DNA from: Hyperoplus lanceolatus
Lineage: Eukaryota; Chordata; Actinopteri; Uranoscopiformes; Ammodytidae
DNA: 64,000 nt
Direction of reading: 5' to 3'
Assembly: GCA_026929865.2 (NCBI GenBank)
Contig: CM049414.1
Location: forward strand, 21,677,501-21,741,500
The translations under genes were made by a program, and so were the position numbers. The notes under the pieces were generated by a model. It did not search any database, had not been told where the DNA came from, and saw nothing but the letters and a program-made list of their open reading frames with translations. Below, piece after piece: positions 23,391 through 45,505 of this stretch. Position 1 is the first letter of the stretch; the number at the start of each line of letters is the position of its first letter.

Positions 23391-24664
23391 TAAAAGCTAC
23401 TAAGTTGTCCTATCCACTGTTTTATAGAAGATGTCCTCGGATGGTCCACTACAAAATCTCATGCATGCAGCATTTGCTACATTCGCCACAACACCCAGTC
23501 GTCATTGTCCTTGAAGTATTTTGTCTTGTAATACAAAATAAAATACAGTTTAGGAACACTCAAATAGAGCAAACAACCAGCTTTATACCTAGCATTAATA
23601 TCTTATTATTTTAACCAAGCTGGCCTGGCGAGCAAGATGGTTGTAGGGTTTTTCTGGGTTCTGCTATTTTGCTTTCAATTGTACACAACACAACCCCATG
23701 TCATTGCTCAAAGGTCGCTGGTAAATATGAACTTGGATTTTGAAATTGTTTTATTGGTATTTTTTTTTGGACAAATACAGAGTTTGAGTAAACAGAGCTC
23801 CGAACCCAGCGGTAGACTTCAGTTCTTTAATATCAGACATCCAGATGAGTGTAAAAAGCATTTGGAGAGGACACATTTCACTGTGTTCTGTCAAGCTGAC
23901 CTTTTGAAATCTGTAAAAGGAGATGACACTGCTGCAAGGCACACTGACTGATACAAGATGACTGATTTGATTTCTGCATGCTCCTGTCAAGGACAATAAG
24001 ACATCTGGTAGTATTTCTCTGTATTACCCCTTTAATCCCTGTAAATATGCAGTAACTCTCACATACACACACACACACATATACAATTAAATGCAGTGTT
24101 TGATCTGGTTGTCTGATGAGGAAAAGATAAGGGCGGGTTTGCTTTGAACTGCCTTTATAGGATTGTATAGATCACAGGCCTGATTCAGCAGTCTGTACCT
24201 GCCTTCTCTCTCTCTCTCTCTGTCTTCCACCATTTAAACACAAGACATGGATGTGGGGGTGAAAGCACCAACGCCACCAGCTCAGCTCCCATAGTGCTCC
24301 CACAATCATTGTCCCTATGTTGCCAGGCAACCTCAGCCTCCCTGACCTCCTTGTTTTGGGATGCTCATGACAACACCACCGTTACACACATAAACACAAG
24401 GCCTGGCCAAAACATGTTCGTTAATCCAAATTGGTTTATTCTTGTGTGGTTGGCGAAAAGATTATTTTATATATAATTATTTTTTTTTATTTTTATTTTT
24501 TGTGAAAACATAATTTTTGTTTATTGTATTGCCATGCTTTTCATTTTGTTTTGTATCACTGATATGTCTGAAATAAATTGAATCAAATCAAATCAAAAAG
24601 ATGTTTTTTTTATTTCTTATTCTAAATATTCTACATTAATAAAAAAAATAATTAAAGAAAAATA

Positions 24665-24700
24665 ATGTTCGCCCTACCAACTGAGCTAAGGGCGCCCCGC
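24665..24700 (-). mobile_element. Short head of a tRNA-derived SINE
   Basis: On the minus strand, the first 30 bases of the SINE at 54026-54220 (ggggcgcccttagctcagtt) are present, with the A box, but the B box and body are missing. It adjoins A/T-rich simple sequence. Confidence 0.6.
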
Positions 24701-25125
24701 CTTTAATTAACCTTAACCGACTGCTTCAATTGAATAACTTGAAGCATTGATTAAAATCAGGAGACAGAGTTGTGGTATTGCTGGATATGAGTGATAAACG
24801 TGTTATTAGTTTTGCAAACATAGTGGTGGAAAGGCATAGCTCTAGTCTATAGAGAAATAGGCCAAGTGGTGCAGAAGCACATTGCTTGCTGTGAGCTAGC
24901 ATGGTCCTTTTGATTGAACAAGCTCAAGTATTTTGTATTGCAGCCAGCCATTAACTGTTCACTGTTCAGGTTGGAGTAGCCTGTGGGGGGTTTCTGACTG
25001 TTAAGTATCCTGTTAGAGGGAACATACAGAGAGTGCTCTAAGGGCTACACACTATTATAGCACATCTGAATACTATACACATTTTCATTTAAATGCATTG
25101 GTAGTCATGAGCCTCCTATTTCCAA

Positions 25126-25258
25126 ATTTAGCTAGCAACACCTCTGTTTACAGAGCCTAGGCTGTGTAATAACACTGGGTTTTTTTCACGCACACATAGT
25201 ACGACAAAGTTATTTTCGCAACAAGCATTCCCCAAAATTGCTGACTCCACCTTTAAAG
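25126..25258. mobile_element. Half of a TTAA MITE (family 1)
   Basis: Contains gagcctaggctgtgtaataacac and ends gctgactccacctttaa, the right arm of the palindromic family. Confidence 0.7.
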
Positions 25259-26049
25259 ATGGGTGAACTTTGAATATGAGAAGCCAAAGCAATAGCTGGA
25301 ACAAGCACACATTCGATTTACTTAAGAAAATAAAGTGTCATGACTGTTGCTGCCTTCCAAGGTGTACTGTAATTAAATGAAGTGTCACTTTGGCATGTTT
25401 AATAATCTTTTTAGCTTGGACCCTCTACTGTGAGGTTACAGGGCTTTTATCTTTAAGCACCGGAGGGATTAAAAAGCCAATGCCCTTTTCAACTTGGCAG
25501 GTTTTAGATGCATTTTATTTGTTCTGCTGTGCATTTTAGAAAGGCATCTGAGCAGTAGGGGGTTGTATTGTTGCTGCCCAGCAGTGCAACACAGTGCTGC
25601 CAGCTCCCATCGGTAACTCTCAGCAGGAGGAAAGTTTCATGTGAAACAGCAACGCACAGTGCTCACATATTTCACACAGGCCTTACTAAGTAGCAGCAAA
25701 TGTTTGAAAAGTCTTATTTTTATGCCTTGAAGCAATGCATTTTTTTTCTAATGAATAAACTTGCCTCTAGTGACATGAGTTTAGGGCTCACTCACACTGA
25801 CTTGGCCATCTGTGCCGTTATTAAAAGACCTACATACTGCATGTTGAAACTTGTGATTGGGCGCTTTTGAATTGAACCAGTTGCTTCTGTTTCCAGCCAC
25901 TTGTACTGAAGTAGATTAGAGATAATAAACCATAATGATGATTACAGTGGGATTTAAAAGGGTCATGTGTCTTGGCCAGTGTTTGATCACACCAGCATGA
26001 GTATCAAACGGACAGGCCTGTCGGTACAGAACACTACTGATGTCTGAAC

Positions 26050-26054
<5 letters not shown>

Positions 26055-26085
<31 letters not shown>
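26055..26085. repeat. (CA)n microsatellite
   Basis: About 15 CA units with a cacgcaca lead-in. Confidence 0.95.
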
Positions 26086-26088
<3 letters not shown>

Positions 26089-26697
26089 AAACCATAATCT
26101 CACACAGCCTCACACATGTAAATCCTTGTCGAGTTGTCCTTTGGTAACTACCAAGACATGGTTTTTCTGACCTGTATTTTCCAAAAAGGCTACAGCCTAG
26201 TAGCACTCCAGCTAGTTCAGTGACTCGTGCCTGGGTAGTTAGCCTCTTGTCATTTGAAACAGTTGCCCTTTGCTGCCATTTACAGCTGCCCTTATGTGAA
26301 TCTGAGGCTCCTTAGCAGTTGTCTATAAAGTCGTGCTTATGAGAGCAGAGCTTTAATCACTCAAGTTTGTTCTCCTCTGTTATGACACTATGCGTTTTTC
26401 ATGATGGTTTTGTTCACGTGAAAACTGCCTTAATGTAAACTAGTTCAAATCACCATAAGCCCTAAACCCAATGTTTTCATGCTGCAAATGCTCCATGCAT
26501 GCAAATATACGGTGTTGTGCTTATCTCAGATCAGCAGCTTTCTGTCTATAAGGTTAATAGACCTGGACCTCATTGATTCAGTCCCTCCTTATCTCTCTTC
26601 CCGTGCTTTACCTTAATTATGCTTTTGCAATCCTCCACTGCTTTCAACCTCATGTTTTATAATTGATTTTTATTTGCAATTATCTGTAGCTTCCCCT

Positions 26698-26990
26698 TAA
26701 AGGTGGAGTCAGCAATTCTGGAGAATGCTTGTTGTCGAAATAACTTTTTGTTAAAAATCAGCGAATATCTCCTCTCGCTTCCGCAACGTGTCCATACTGT
26801 GAAGTGTGCTGGGAAAAAAAATCCAGTGTTAATACACAGTCTCAACTCTGTAAACAGGTATGTTGCTAGCTACGGTGGGGCCCTTTTAGTTTTCATTCCC
26901 TTTGTTTACATACCAGTTTACAGAGTCTAGGCTGCCACTAAAGTTTTTTTCCAGCGCGCACACTGTACATGTAGCGGATCATCATTTTAT
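26698..26990. mobile_element. TTAA MITE (family 1)
   Basis: Starts ttaaaggtggagtcagc and carries both central arms (cagtctcaactctg and agagtctaggctg). The right terminus is eroded. Confidence 0.7.
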
Positions 26991-27409
26991 CATTATTTTG
27001 ATATATTTACTCACTGACTCACTGACTGCACCTCTAAATCTCATTCATTTCACTCTCACCTTTCCGCAGTCAGCTGGCCCTTTGCCATAAAGTAGATCAG
27101 GTGACCACAGCCCAGCACGCTGTGTGTAGTGGAATAGGAGAATCCTTTTCAGAGGAGCACGGCAAGGAGCTGAGAACTTGTCTTCATTGTCAAAAACAAA
27201 AACATCTCCCCTGTAGTGAAACCTGTAACAGAAGACACTTGTGTATCTGTTGTAAAAATATATGTATATTTAAAAAGGGATTGGATTGTGATCTGCTGCT
27301 GTGTTTGGAAAGGCTTTCACAGAGGTATTGAATCATTTGAGACAATATTATGACAGGTCTTTATTCTCTCAGGCATGTCTAATGTGTGGCTAAATGATTT
27401 TCTCCTCCA

Positions 27410-27540
27410 CAGTGAGCGTGATTGGAGGTTGTGACGAAGATACTCCCCTCCGGTCAGCCTTAAGTCTTGAGTGGCCGGTGTGTGTGTGTGTGTGTGTGTG
27501 TCTTAGCCCGCCGGCAGCAGCTTGATCTCGGTAGCTACAG
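27410..27540 (+). other. Possible non-coding exon upstream of slc5a6
   Basis: A moderately GC-rich segment with a (TG)n run at 27478-27501 ends at a good donor (ctacagtaagtcc, GT at 27540-27541). It is 700 bp upstream of the slc5a6 start exon, whose acceptor at 28237-28238 is clear, so at least one upstream non-coding exon must exist. This segment is one candidate only. Confidence 0.25.
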
Positions 27541-28147
27541 TAAGTCCTTTGCTGTTTCTCTTTGTAGCTCTCCCTCTCTCTTTCTCTCTCTCTGTCATAT
27601 TCGAGTAGACTACATGCACAGCTTTATTGTTAGCATCTTTCTCTGACAAGTTGTGTTGTTTTCCCAATGTATGAACTGCAGTAAGTAATCAAGGTTGTTT
27701 TGTCCAACTGTAACTCCAACAAAATGCAGCCCTTATTGTAACTGTTGAAAACGGTTTAGTGTTGTTTTAATTTTTTTTAATTCATTTTAAAACAAACAGA
27801 AATGTATTTAAAATGCCATCTGACTGATACAAATGTTAGCATCAGCCCTGTAAGGTATTTGTCTGCACTTGAAAAAAAAAAAAAAAATGTAGATAGATAT
27901 AAATTGCCTGTAGAAGAAAAAAGGGCAGAGCCTGAATGTCAACATTGATGGTAAATGATGGTTGTTGTTGTTGTTTGGAAACCAGGGAGTTATAGACAGT
28001 CTTGTAATATGAAAATGACAAGTAAAATGTAGTTCAACTCATATTAAGCTAATTCAGAATTTCAGTGACTGAGGTACTACTTCTCCCAGGTCTTAGTGAG
28101 AAGGAAATTAACTTGGCCACCTCACTCACTAACTCACCCCTTACCCC

Positions 28148-28215
28148 CTCACTCACTCACTCACTCACTCACTCACTCACAGACTTACAGTCACTCACTC
28201 ACTCACTCACTCACT
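28148..28215. repeat. (CACT)n microsatellite
   Basis: CACT/TCAC tetranucleotide array, interrupted once by agacttacag, directly before the polypyrimidine tract of the first slc5a6 coding exon. Confidence 0.9.
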
Positions 28216-28352
28216 CTCTTTCTCTCTCTTTCCTCCAGCTCTCAGTGGGTCTCCCTATGGGTGAAACTCTTCTCTGCACGTCGTGATCAGCCTTGGCGGC
28301 CGTGCTTCCAGCAGCATTTGCTCCTCCCACCCGCCCCACATCCAGCTGCATT

Positions 28353-36075
<7,723 letters not shown>

Positions 36076-36113
36076 TAGTATTTTCTGGTTCCTTTTAGCA
36101 TGCACAAGACTCA

Positions 36114-36157
<44 letters not shown>

Positions 36158-37242
36158 CTGTTCCCGCCAGGCTACTATCCAGCTCCTTGGTGAAAAGTGC
36201 AGCAAAGGACGGTTCATGGACAGTGAAGTCCCTCACTTAGTTGAATGTCCTATTGGTCTACAGCTCCAGGTTTGGCAGTTGGTGTTTTTTCCAATGACGT
36301 AATCAGTTGATTCTGATTATAGAAAAAAGGCCAATGGACGTCAGTGTTGGTGTGAGGAAAGACTGCTTTATTGCTGCCTTCTCGCAATTTTGTCTAAAAA
36401 AACTAAACAAAAAGAAATATATAAAAAAAAAACATATTTGCCAGGCTGGAACTGTGCATTTGAAGCCCAAATCGCATCAATCAAAGAAGAAGTTAGTCAG
36501 TCGATCTCCGTTAGCTGAAACCTGCAGACACAGGCTACGGATCTGTCCAGATGTGTGGAGTTTGCGATCATATTAAGTGGGTGAAGCTCAAATGCACAAT
36601 GAGCTGTGCCGCTGTGACTGCATCAGGTAGTTAATAGATACGAGATGTAAAAAAATTTAGTTATTTTTGTAAACATAAAAAAATATCCCAGAGTATGTAA
36701 AATAGAATATAATATAAAAAGAATAGAAAAGAAAAGAAAAAGCAAGCGTGAACTTCAATTGAAGGCATGGACAGGTATGTTCCACTGTGTATTATAGTGA
36801 CTTCACATGGCCTTTGGGTTTAATACTAATTGTCGCCTTTTTAGCTGCTACTACAGATGTCTAAATGAGTCCACAAAGGCCGATCTGTGTTAAAATGAGA
36901 GCAAAGATGATGTTTCACGGTTTTAGTTCAATCAAATGGAGCCCAGTAAATCCCCCGCATCACCATGTTCCTACCAGCAGTGTATGAGTAGTAAGCAGCC
37001 GAGATGCTGTCTCCCCCTTTGCACGTTCTAGTGGTTATATTGGGAAAATACACAGTGTATTTTTTCTACATTAAATCTTTAAGCACTGTTTTGTTCAGTC
37101 ATAGCGAACGTATCCCGAGCACTGGTAAATGTTCAGGATATTTACGATCACATAACATCCCCATGAAGTTCTGAAGTGCCTCACTGAAGTTGAGTTGCTG
37201 TTTGGATGAGCTGGTGTTAACGTGGGATGTGTGCAGCACTAT
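36076..37242 (+). other. slc5a6 3' UTR and downstream sequence
   Basis: Follows the stop codon directly. It holds a (CA)n run at 36121-36153 and A-rich sequence at 36400-36735. ATTAAA at 37070-37075 is one possible poly(A) signal. Other small frames show no family resemblance. Confidence 0.5.
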
Positions 37243-37727
37243 AGGGCTTTCACACACCGACACAGCAGCTCTGGTTCCATTCCGGAGTCTGAGAACACTT
37301 GTGGTTTCTTGTGAACCATGCCTGCGTTCATATACCACTTTAATCTGAACCAAAGTATAACCACCATATGTCATGATCTTTGTGTGCTGCTCTCTAACTT
37401 CTCCTAGGAGTCGGTTCGTGCCCCAAATCTCCACCAAGCATTTAGTTTCCCCCAGAACACAACACTGCAGGTTCTTCTTGTCTGCTGCCTGGACATTGTC
37501 GCTGCCTTCCATTACTTCCTCCTTCTTCTTCTCCTCGTCTTCACAGTTTAGACACGCCCCCTTGATGACATCACAGTTCTCAAGAAAACCCAAACTGTTT
37601 TTTTTTTTTTGGTTCCAGCTGAGAACCAACTTTTCAGGTTCAGAACCAATTTATATTAGGCCATGTGAACATGCCGGCCTGTTCAAAAGTAGGTTCTGGG
37701 TAGGTTCCGTGCCAGTGTGAAAGCCCT
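37243..37727 (-). mobile_element. Inverted-repeat element with SANT/Myb-like remnant
   Basis: Perfect 13-bp inverted repeats agggctttcacac lie at 37243-37255 and (as complement) 37715-37727. On the minus strand a 176-aa frame (37099-37629) runs through it and out of its low-coordinate end. The part GETKCLVEIWGTNRLLGEV resembles the start of the SANT/Myb-like domain found in PIF/Harbinger DNA-binding proteins (pattern E-T-x-x-L-I/V-E-I-W). The rest is too eroded to place. No target duplication was recognised. Confidence 0.5.
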
Positions 37728-38174
37728 ACCTGAGGTGTCTGCTGCATTTGCCTTACAGTACAAGTGGCTCAGTCGGCTCCATAGCACCAACATAGAGTCC
37801 ACATTTCTCCATGGGTTTACCTCTGCTCCTATCTAATAAGACTACACTAAACACATTACTGCTCTGAGATGCCATTGTGGACCTTTGAGACCTCCTTAAA
37901 GTTTGTTGATACACGTTTGAAGGTAAAGATGATTCGGTCATCTGTGGTAATTGTTTGTATTTTAACATCTTTGTATGTGCCCTGTGTAATTTTTTATTTT
38001 ATTTCTTTTTGTTAAATTCAAGTCGTTGTCAGTGCCGGTACGTAATTGATTTGCGTAACAGTGTGTAATTTGAGTGTCATCATTGTCACAATTTTTGGAA
38101 AATCACAGAATTCTTGACCATGACCATTTTTTCAGCATTTCAAGTCATCCATTGTCATCGCGTATTGAAGAGAG

Positions 38175-40407
<2,233 letters not shown>

Positions 40408-40700
40408 TTAAAAGTTAGAGTGTGTAACTTTTTCATATGAATGAATGTCTGTTATATTCAGCCATTGGCAAATGAGTTGACACAAAGTTGATGAAGCCTA
40501 TCAGCTCCACAAAACTCTATATTTCCTAGTATGGCAGCGTTTACAAAGTGGTGTCGCCCCCCCCCCCCCGACACTGGCGCAGGAGCACAGAAAAATCCCA
40601 AGAAGCGCCCAAGAAATGTTTCAATTGTTGATTCCACTGCTAAGAAAAAACCTGGACGTACAGCAGTATAAAATGCATGCACTATCACTGAAGGCTTTCT
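40408..40700. mobile_element. TTAA-type MITE (family 4)
   Basis: Begins ttaaaagttagagtgtgtaac and shares, in inverted order, the segments gagttgacacaaagt and ctgtacgtccag with the better copies at 50215 and 51928. A C run interrupts it at about 40557-40569. Right end approximate. Confidence 0.6.
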
Positions 40701-41927
40701 TCATGTACAGTAGATGCGCCAACAGTGTTGTTGTTAACATGCACTATGGATTTTTACCTAGAATGTATATAGCCTAAGGAAACATGCCTCTCTTCTCTCT
40801 TTTAAATAAAGGCATTATTGAATTAAAAATGATTAGGTAGTGGCTCCACTCTTTGCAGTACTTACCTTAAAATATTACATATTAACCAATGTAATGAACA
40901 GTCTGTCATTCAGCTCATTTACATTTAAAATCAATAGAAAAAACAAAACTGGTTTGCCCTGGTTGAGTAGAGAAAGTTTTATGAAGTTTGTGTGAGAGAG
41001 ACTTGTTTGTTTTGTGACATCCGAATAAAAGTGCGTTAAAGCTTGACCATTAGAATGTTTAGCCAAGCTTAAACTAACAAGAGTAACATCATTTTAAAGG
41101 CCTTACAGTTAAATATAATCTTATCTCACTCTGATCAAATGAGATTTATTTCTAACATTAGCTTTGATCCGCAGTACTATCGGTTAAAATAAACATGATT
41201 AGTCCCTTTGTTGTGTGCTAACCCTTTCTCCTTCGGTATTATTCTTTCCTTCCTTCCTATTCCCTCTATATTTATTGGCCTCTGTCCAATTCTCTTTTCT
41301 CTACTCTTCTCCAGCCTCCCCTCTTGACTTTAATTGACTTATTAAAAATATACTCAATGGTGCATCTATCTAAGATATAATATGTGAATGCTAATTCACT
41401 TAATCCTAAATGTTTTGTTCATAAATGTTTTTTGTACATCCAATGAGAGACACTCTAAGTTACCTTCATTATAAAAATGTATTGTAACTTAACAAATGTA
41501 TTTCATCAAAGTTAAGTGAACATTTTAAAATGTATGTTAAGTGCGCAACCCACCATAAAACATTTTTTAATTGTGTTCTCTCCAGTCATCCTCCTCTTCT
41601 CTCTCATGCTTTTCCCTGGACTTCCACCCGAGGCCCCTGGCCAAAGCAGAGGGGGGAGTGGGGCCTCAGGGCTCCATAAATCCAACCAGTGATCAACATG
41701 TACCGGCCATAATGAGCGGGAGATAGTGGAAATATGTTGATGATCTCCCAAAACATGTTGGGATGAGGGGGTAGACACTTTGGATACATGCTTTCTGGAA
41801 GCTGATGTGGTGGCATAAACAGATGCCTTTACATGGAAGCATGGGTAAAAGCACACACACACACACTTAGTAGAGTTATCTCCGCACCTGTATGTACCTA
41901 TGACCGTTACGGGTTCTGATATGTGTT
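40701..41927. other. Intergenic, nothing recognised
   Basis: A minus-strand frame at 41512-41862 is open, but it shows no domain and no flanking splice pattern, so it is not called as a gene. Confidence 0.35.
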
Positions 41928-41928
41928 A

Positions 41929-42120
41929 AAGGCGGAGTCTGCGATTCTGGAGAACACTTGTTACCAAGATCACCCTTTGTCAAAATCAGTGAATATCTCC
42001 TCACCATCTCCTACCTGTCCGTACTGTGTGTGCGCGAAAAAAAAAATCCAGTGTTAATACACAGCCTAGGCTCTGTTGCTAGCTACAATGGGCCCCCTTT
42101 GTTAACATATCTGCCACACA
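41929..42120. mobile_element. TTAA MITE (family 1)
   Basis: Starts ttaaaggcggagtctgcg, keeps the left arm and the centre (cacagcctaggctctg), and loses the right arm at a short CA run. Confidence 0.7.
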
Positions 42121-42298
42121 CACACACACTATAGCCCAGCGGCCAACTCAACAGCCTGGCTAGCTGATAGTTGATACAGTGGTCAGGCTATGACAAACAG
42201 AGATTTTGGTTATTTTTTGTTTGTGACATTACTATGTGTGCATGTTGTTTTAACAAAGACTAGGTGTTTGTATTTATGGAAGGGCGTTGTAACGCATA

Positions 42299-42309
42299 GT
42301 CATGTGTTT

Positions 42310-42370
<61 letters not shown>

Positions 42371-42384
42371 TCATGTGTTTTGTT

Positions 42385-42437
<53 letters not shown>

Positions 42438-42447
42438 TCATGTGTTT

Positions 42448-42486
<39 letters not shown>
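42299..42486. repeat. Compound repeat: three (GT)n blocks with a spacer
   Basis: The 17-base spacer gtcatgtgttttgtttg occurs before each of three GT blocks (first at about 42299, then about 42369 and 42437). Confidence 0.9.
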
Positions 42487-42488
<2 letters not shown>

Positions 42489-43099
42489 CCCTTTAATTTG
42501 CCACCTATTGAGTCAGCTCAGGTGTGCTGAGTGAGTCAATCACACACAGGTGTGTTCAATTAGCTCTGCTCCTGGTGGCAGTATGTAAGCAGGAGAACTT
42601 GTGGCTTCTAGTTCTCCCTTTGTGCCATTTTCAAGATTCGAAGTCAAACAATGAAATTCTTCCAAAAATATGCAATATACAAGTAAAATAGAAAAAAGCA
42701 GCAACAACAATATAGAATATACAATTTATAAACAATTCACAAGGTAAATAGAAGAGGGCAATGCTGAGGGTGGTTTGAGTGTTGTGTCTGTGTGGTTTCC
42801 TCCTTTTCATCCTTTAAAGGAGGGTAGTGGTTGGGTTTCAATCACCACTGATTTTGACAGCAATCACCAGAACCACCTTTAAGTGAAAGCAATGAATGAA
42901 GCCAAAGTGCCAGTTGAAGTAAAATGCTGAAAAAGTTTAGTATTCAGTTGGGCTTCATGCACTGTTTGAAAGTAGTTCAAAGTGATAAATTGAACTGGAA
43001 AAAGTGCAAAACTACGAAATGAAATAACGTCTATTACACAACACACACACACACCACACAATTCCTCACAGCGTTAAGGCCATGGCTCACACACAAATG

Positions 43100-44384
43100 G
43101 TGTAAAAAGAATATATTTTTTTGACAGTCTGTCCTCATTCCCACGTGGCCATTTGCACAGTCACATCATCTTGAGTCTGTGAGTCTAGTCGCCCCGCTTC
43201 TCACTTGACCTCAATCTCTCTCTGTTTGCAAGTTGCTTCATCGAATCGCCTGGATTCTCCTCGTCTGTCCTTCTCTAACCTCTCCCTTAGTAGCAGCACA
43301 TCCAAATTAGTCATCACTACACACGGGAAATCGGGGGCAGACCCTCTCTCCTCCTCCCCCCACCCCCCTTACCCTGGACAGATTTATAGATCTAGCCTTG
43401 AACCACTGGGCTGTTGTTGCTTGTGGAGCTGAGCCCATCTTGTTCGGCTGCTCTCGTTGGCTTCTCCTTGTCCACACTGCAAACATATCTACGTGACTTA
43501 TTGGAAGGGGGATTTTTTTGCAGTGCCGAGCCCTCATATCGGCAACTACAGGCAACAAAATATATTATACTTTGTGAATTATGAGGAAAAAATAAAACTA
43601 CAAATACCGTGGAAAAAAGGGAGGACACTGGGAAAGCTTTTATCTCCAGGTTTTTATCTCGTCAACCTTATGCGCAATATATTTAGATTTTTTTTTAACC
43701 ATTTTTGGGTTGGATGTACTAACCTACTTGACTAACTTTCTAGAGAAATTTGTGGAATACAGAGATGATCATTGAAATGTAAAAAGGTTTGAAGTCTCCA
43801 ACCCAGGCCTTTAAAAAAAATAATTAAAACAAAATCAGTGTCTGGTTCATGTAAGCCAACAATCCTATATCAATTTTAGGTTTCACAACGGTTCCAAAAC
43901 ATAACATAATAAGAATATAGTTGAAAAAATGAATGAAGAGCTCCAGTAGTAGCCGGTCTGGACACCATGACGCTAATGTTTGCAAAATGTCCAAAGATTT
44001 GTTGAACGAGTCAGAACTCCTCTCTGAAATACAAAGAAAAATAATTCTTATCTAAAGTCCTTACACTGCAAAAAGGAAGATTACAGAAGGAGCATTTGAT
44101 TTGTTTAGACCTGCAACAGGCACTTACCTGCTGATGTAAAAAAAAAATGTGGGCATATTTCATTATATCAAAATAAATGAAAATGAAATATCAACTGATT
44201 CTGGATCATTTCTAAATTAGAATAACATGTAGATTATGTCACGAGAATATATATAACTAAAATAGAAAGTACTTTTGATGATCATGAGAAAGTGCCTAAA
44301 ATAGTTCTTCTGTGACCATACGGTGAGAAGCTTAACACTGCACACCAAGGTTTAACGCTTTGTGTCAGATTTAAAGCAATAACC

Positions 44385-44439
<55 letters not shown>

Positions 44440-44616
44440 GCTGTTATTGTAGATTGTCTTTTACTCAAAGCAACTTGTTACATTCTGTGGCAGAGCTGTA
44501 ATCAGAACTAAGTGGTCATTACTGCAGGAGATACAAGAAAGATCAGAGAGCAGCTGTGTTCCCACAACAATCCCTCCCTCACTGCTCATCTGTCCGTCCA
44601 TCCTTTTACTCCCCAC

Positions 44617-44655
<39 letters not shown>

Positions 44656-45505
44656 CACACACATTCACTCTGACTTAATGTGATACCACAAAAATCTAAT
44701 TAAAAAGCATTACACTCAAATGCTCTAATTTTATTTTTAAGAGCACACATGCATGAAAAATAACTCCTGAAAAAAAAAACTAAACGAAAACACAACACTG
44801 TACAACGTTTAAATCAAGATAATGGGTAACACACTGTTCCTCGGCGTGGTGATTTGTGGTGTAATTAGTCAAGCGAAGCAGCTTTTTCATTTCCTCGTCT
44901 TTAAATCCCGTCCTGACAACCTGCAGTCTAAGCGCTCCGATAATCTTTTTCAACAAGGGTGAAGACAAACCCCCTTGTGCTGTGTGTATTAGGGCCAAAC
45001 AGTTAAACACTGCTGGACGATTTAAGACTATTATAGCCTATCTGAGATTATTCACCATTAGCAATTCTTATGTAGACATGCCTTGGGGTAAGAAAAATGC
45101 TTAACATGACTTTAGACGGATTTGTAACATTTCCTTTTAGCCAATGCATATTACAATAAAGAAAAGTTCCTGCACTCATTTTAGGCAGTACAAGTTCTAA
45201 AAACGTGTATGTGTGTGTCTGTAGCTGCACCTTTGTGTGCATGTTTGTTTGGTATGTTGAGCTTTTTTTGTTTCTGATGATTTAGCTGCTATTGTGAAGC
45301 GTCTTTGAGCTCTGGGGAAAGCGCTATATAAATTTGATCTATTATCAATATTATTTATTTATGTGTATGGCAGGGAAAAAACTGTATTCGAATCAAAGAA
45401 TGAAATAAAATAACCAACACAACTTGACCCTGGCCTCTGTGCCTTTTGCTGTTCATAGTGCAATGCTGTTTCGCTGGAGTAAAGTCCCATGTTGTGTTAT
45501 CACTA
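43100..45505. other. Intergenic and tcf23 3' region
   Basis: Non-coding. Contains (CA)n at 44386-44438 and (CAGA)n at 44618-44655. The piece at about 45285-45345 (gaaagcgctatataaa) is a LINE/SINE 3' tail fragment. The 3' UTR of tcf23 must lie at the right side of this stretch, but no poly(A) site was fixed. Confidence 0.45.

Noticed and set aside
28148-28215. CRISPR-like array at the CACT repeats
   Set aside because: Simple tetranucleotide repeat with no unique spacers, in a vertebrate genome.
28293-28352. Upstream in-frame ATG as the slc5a6 start
   Set aside because: It would add 20 residues unlike the family N-terminus. The ATG at 28353 fits known SMVT starts, although the upstream codon cannot be fully excluded.
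41512-41862. 116-aa minus-strand ORF between slc5a6 and tcf23
   Set aside because: No similarity to any family I can recall, no codon or splice support, and it overlaps another open frame on the same strand. I first considered it as the last tcf23 exon, but the exon at 45506-45643 fits exactly.
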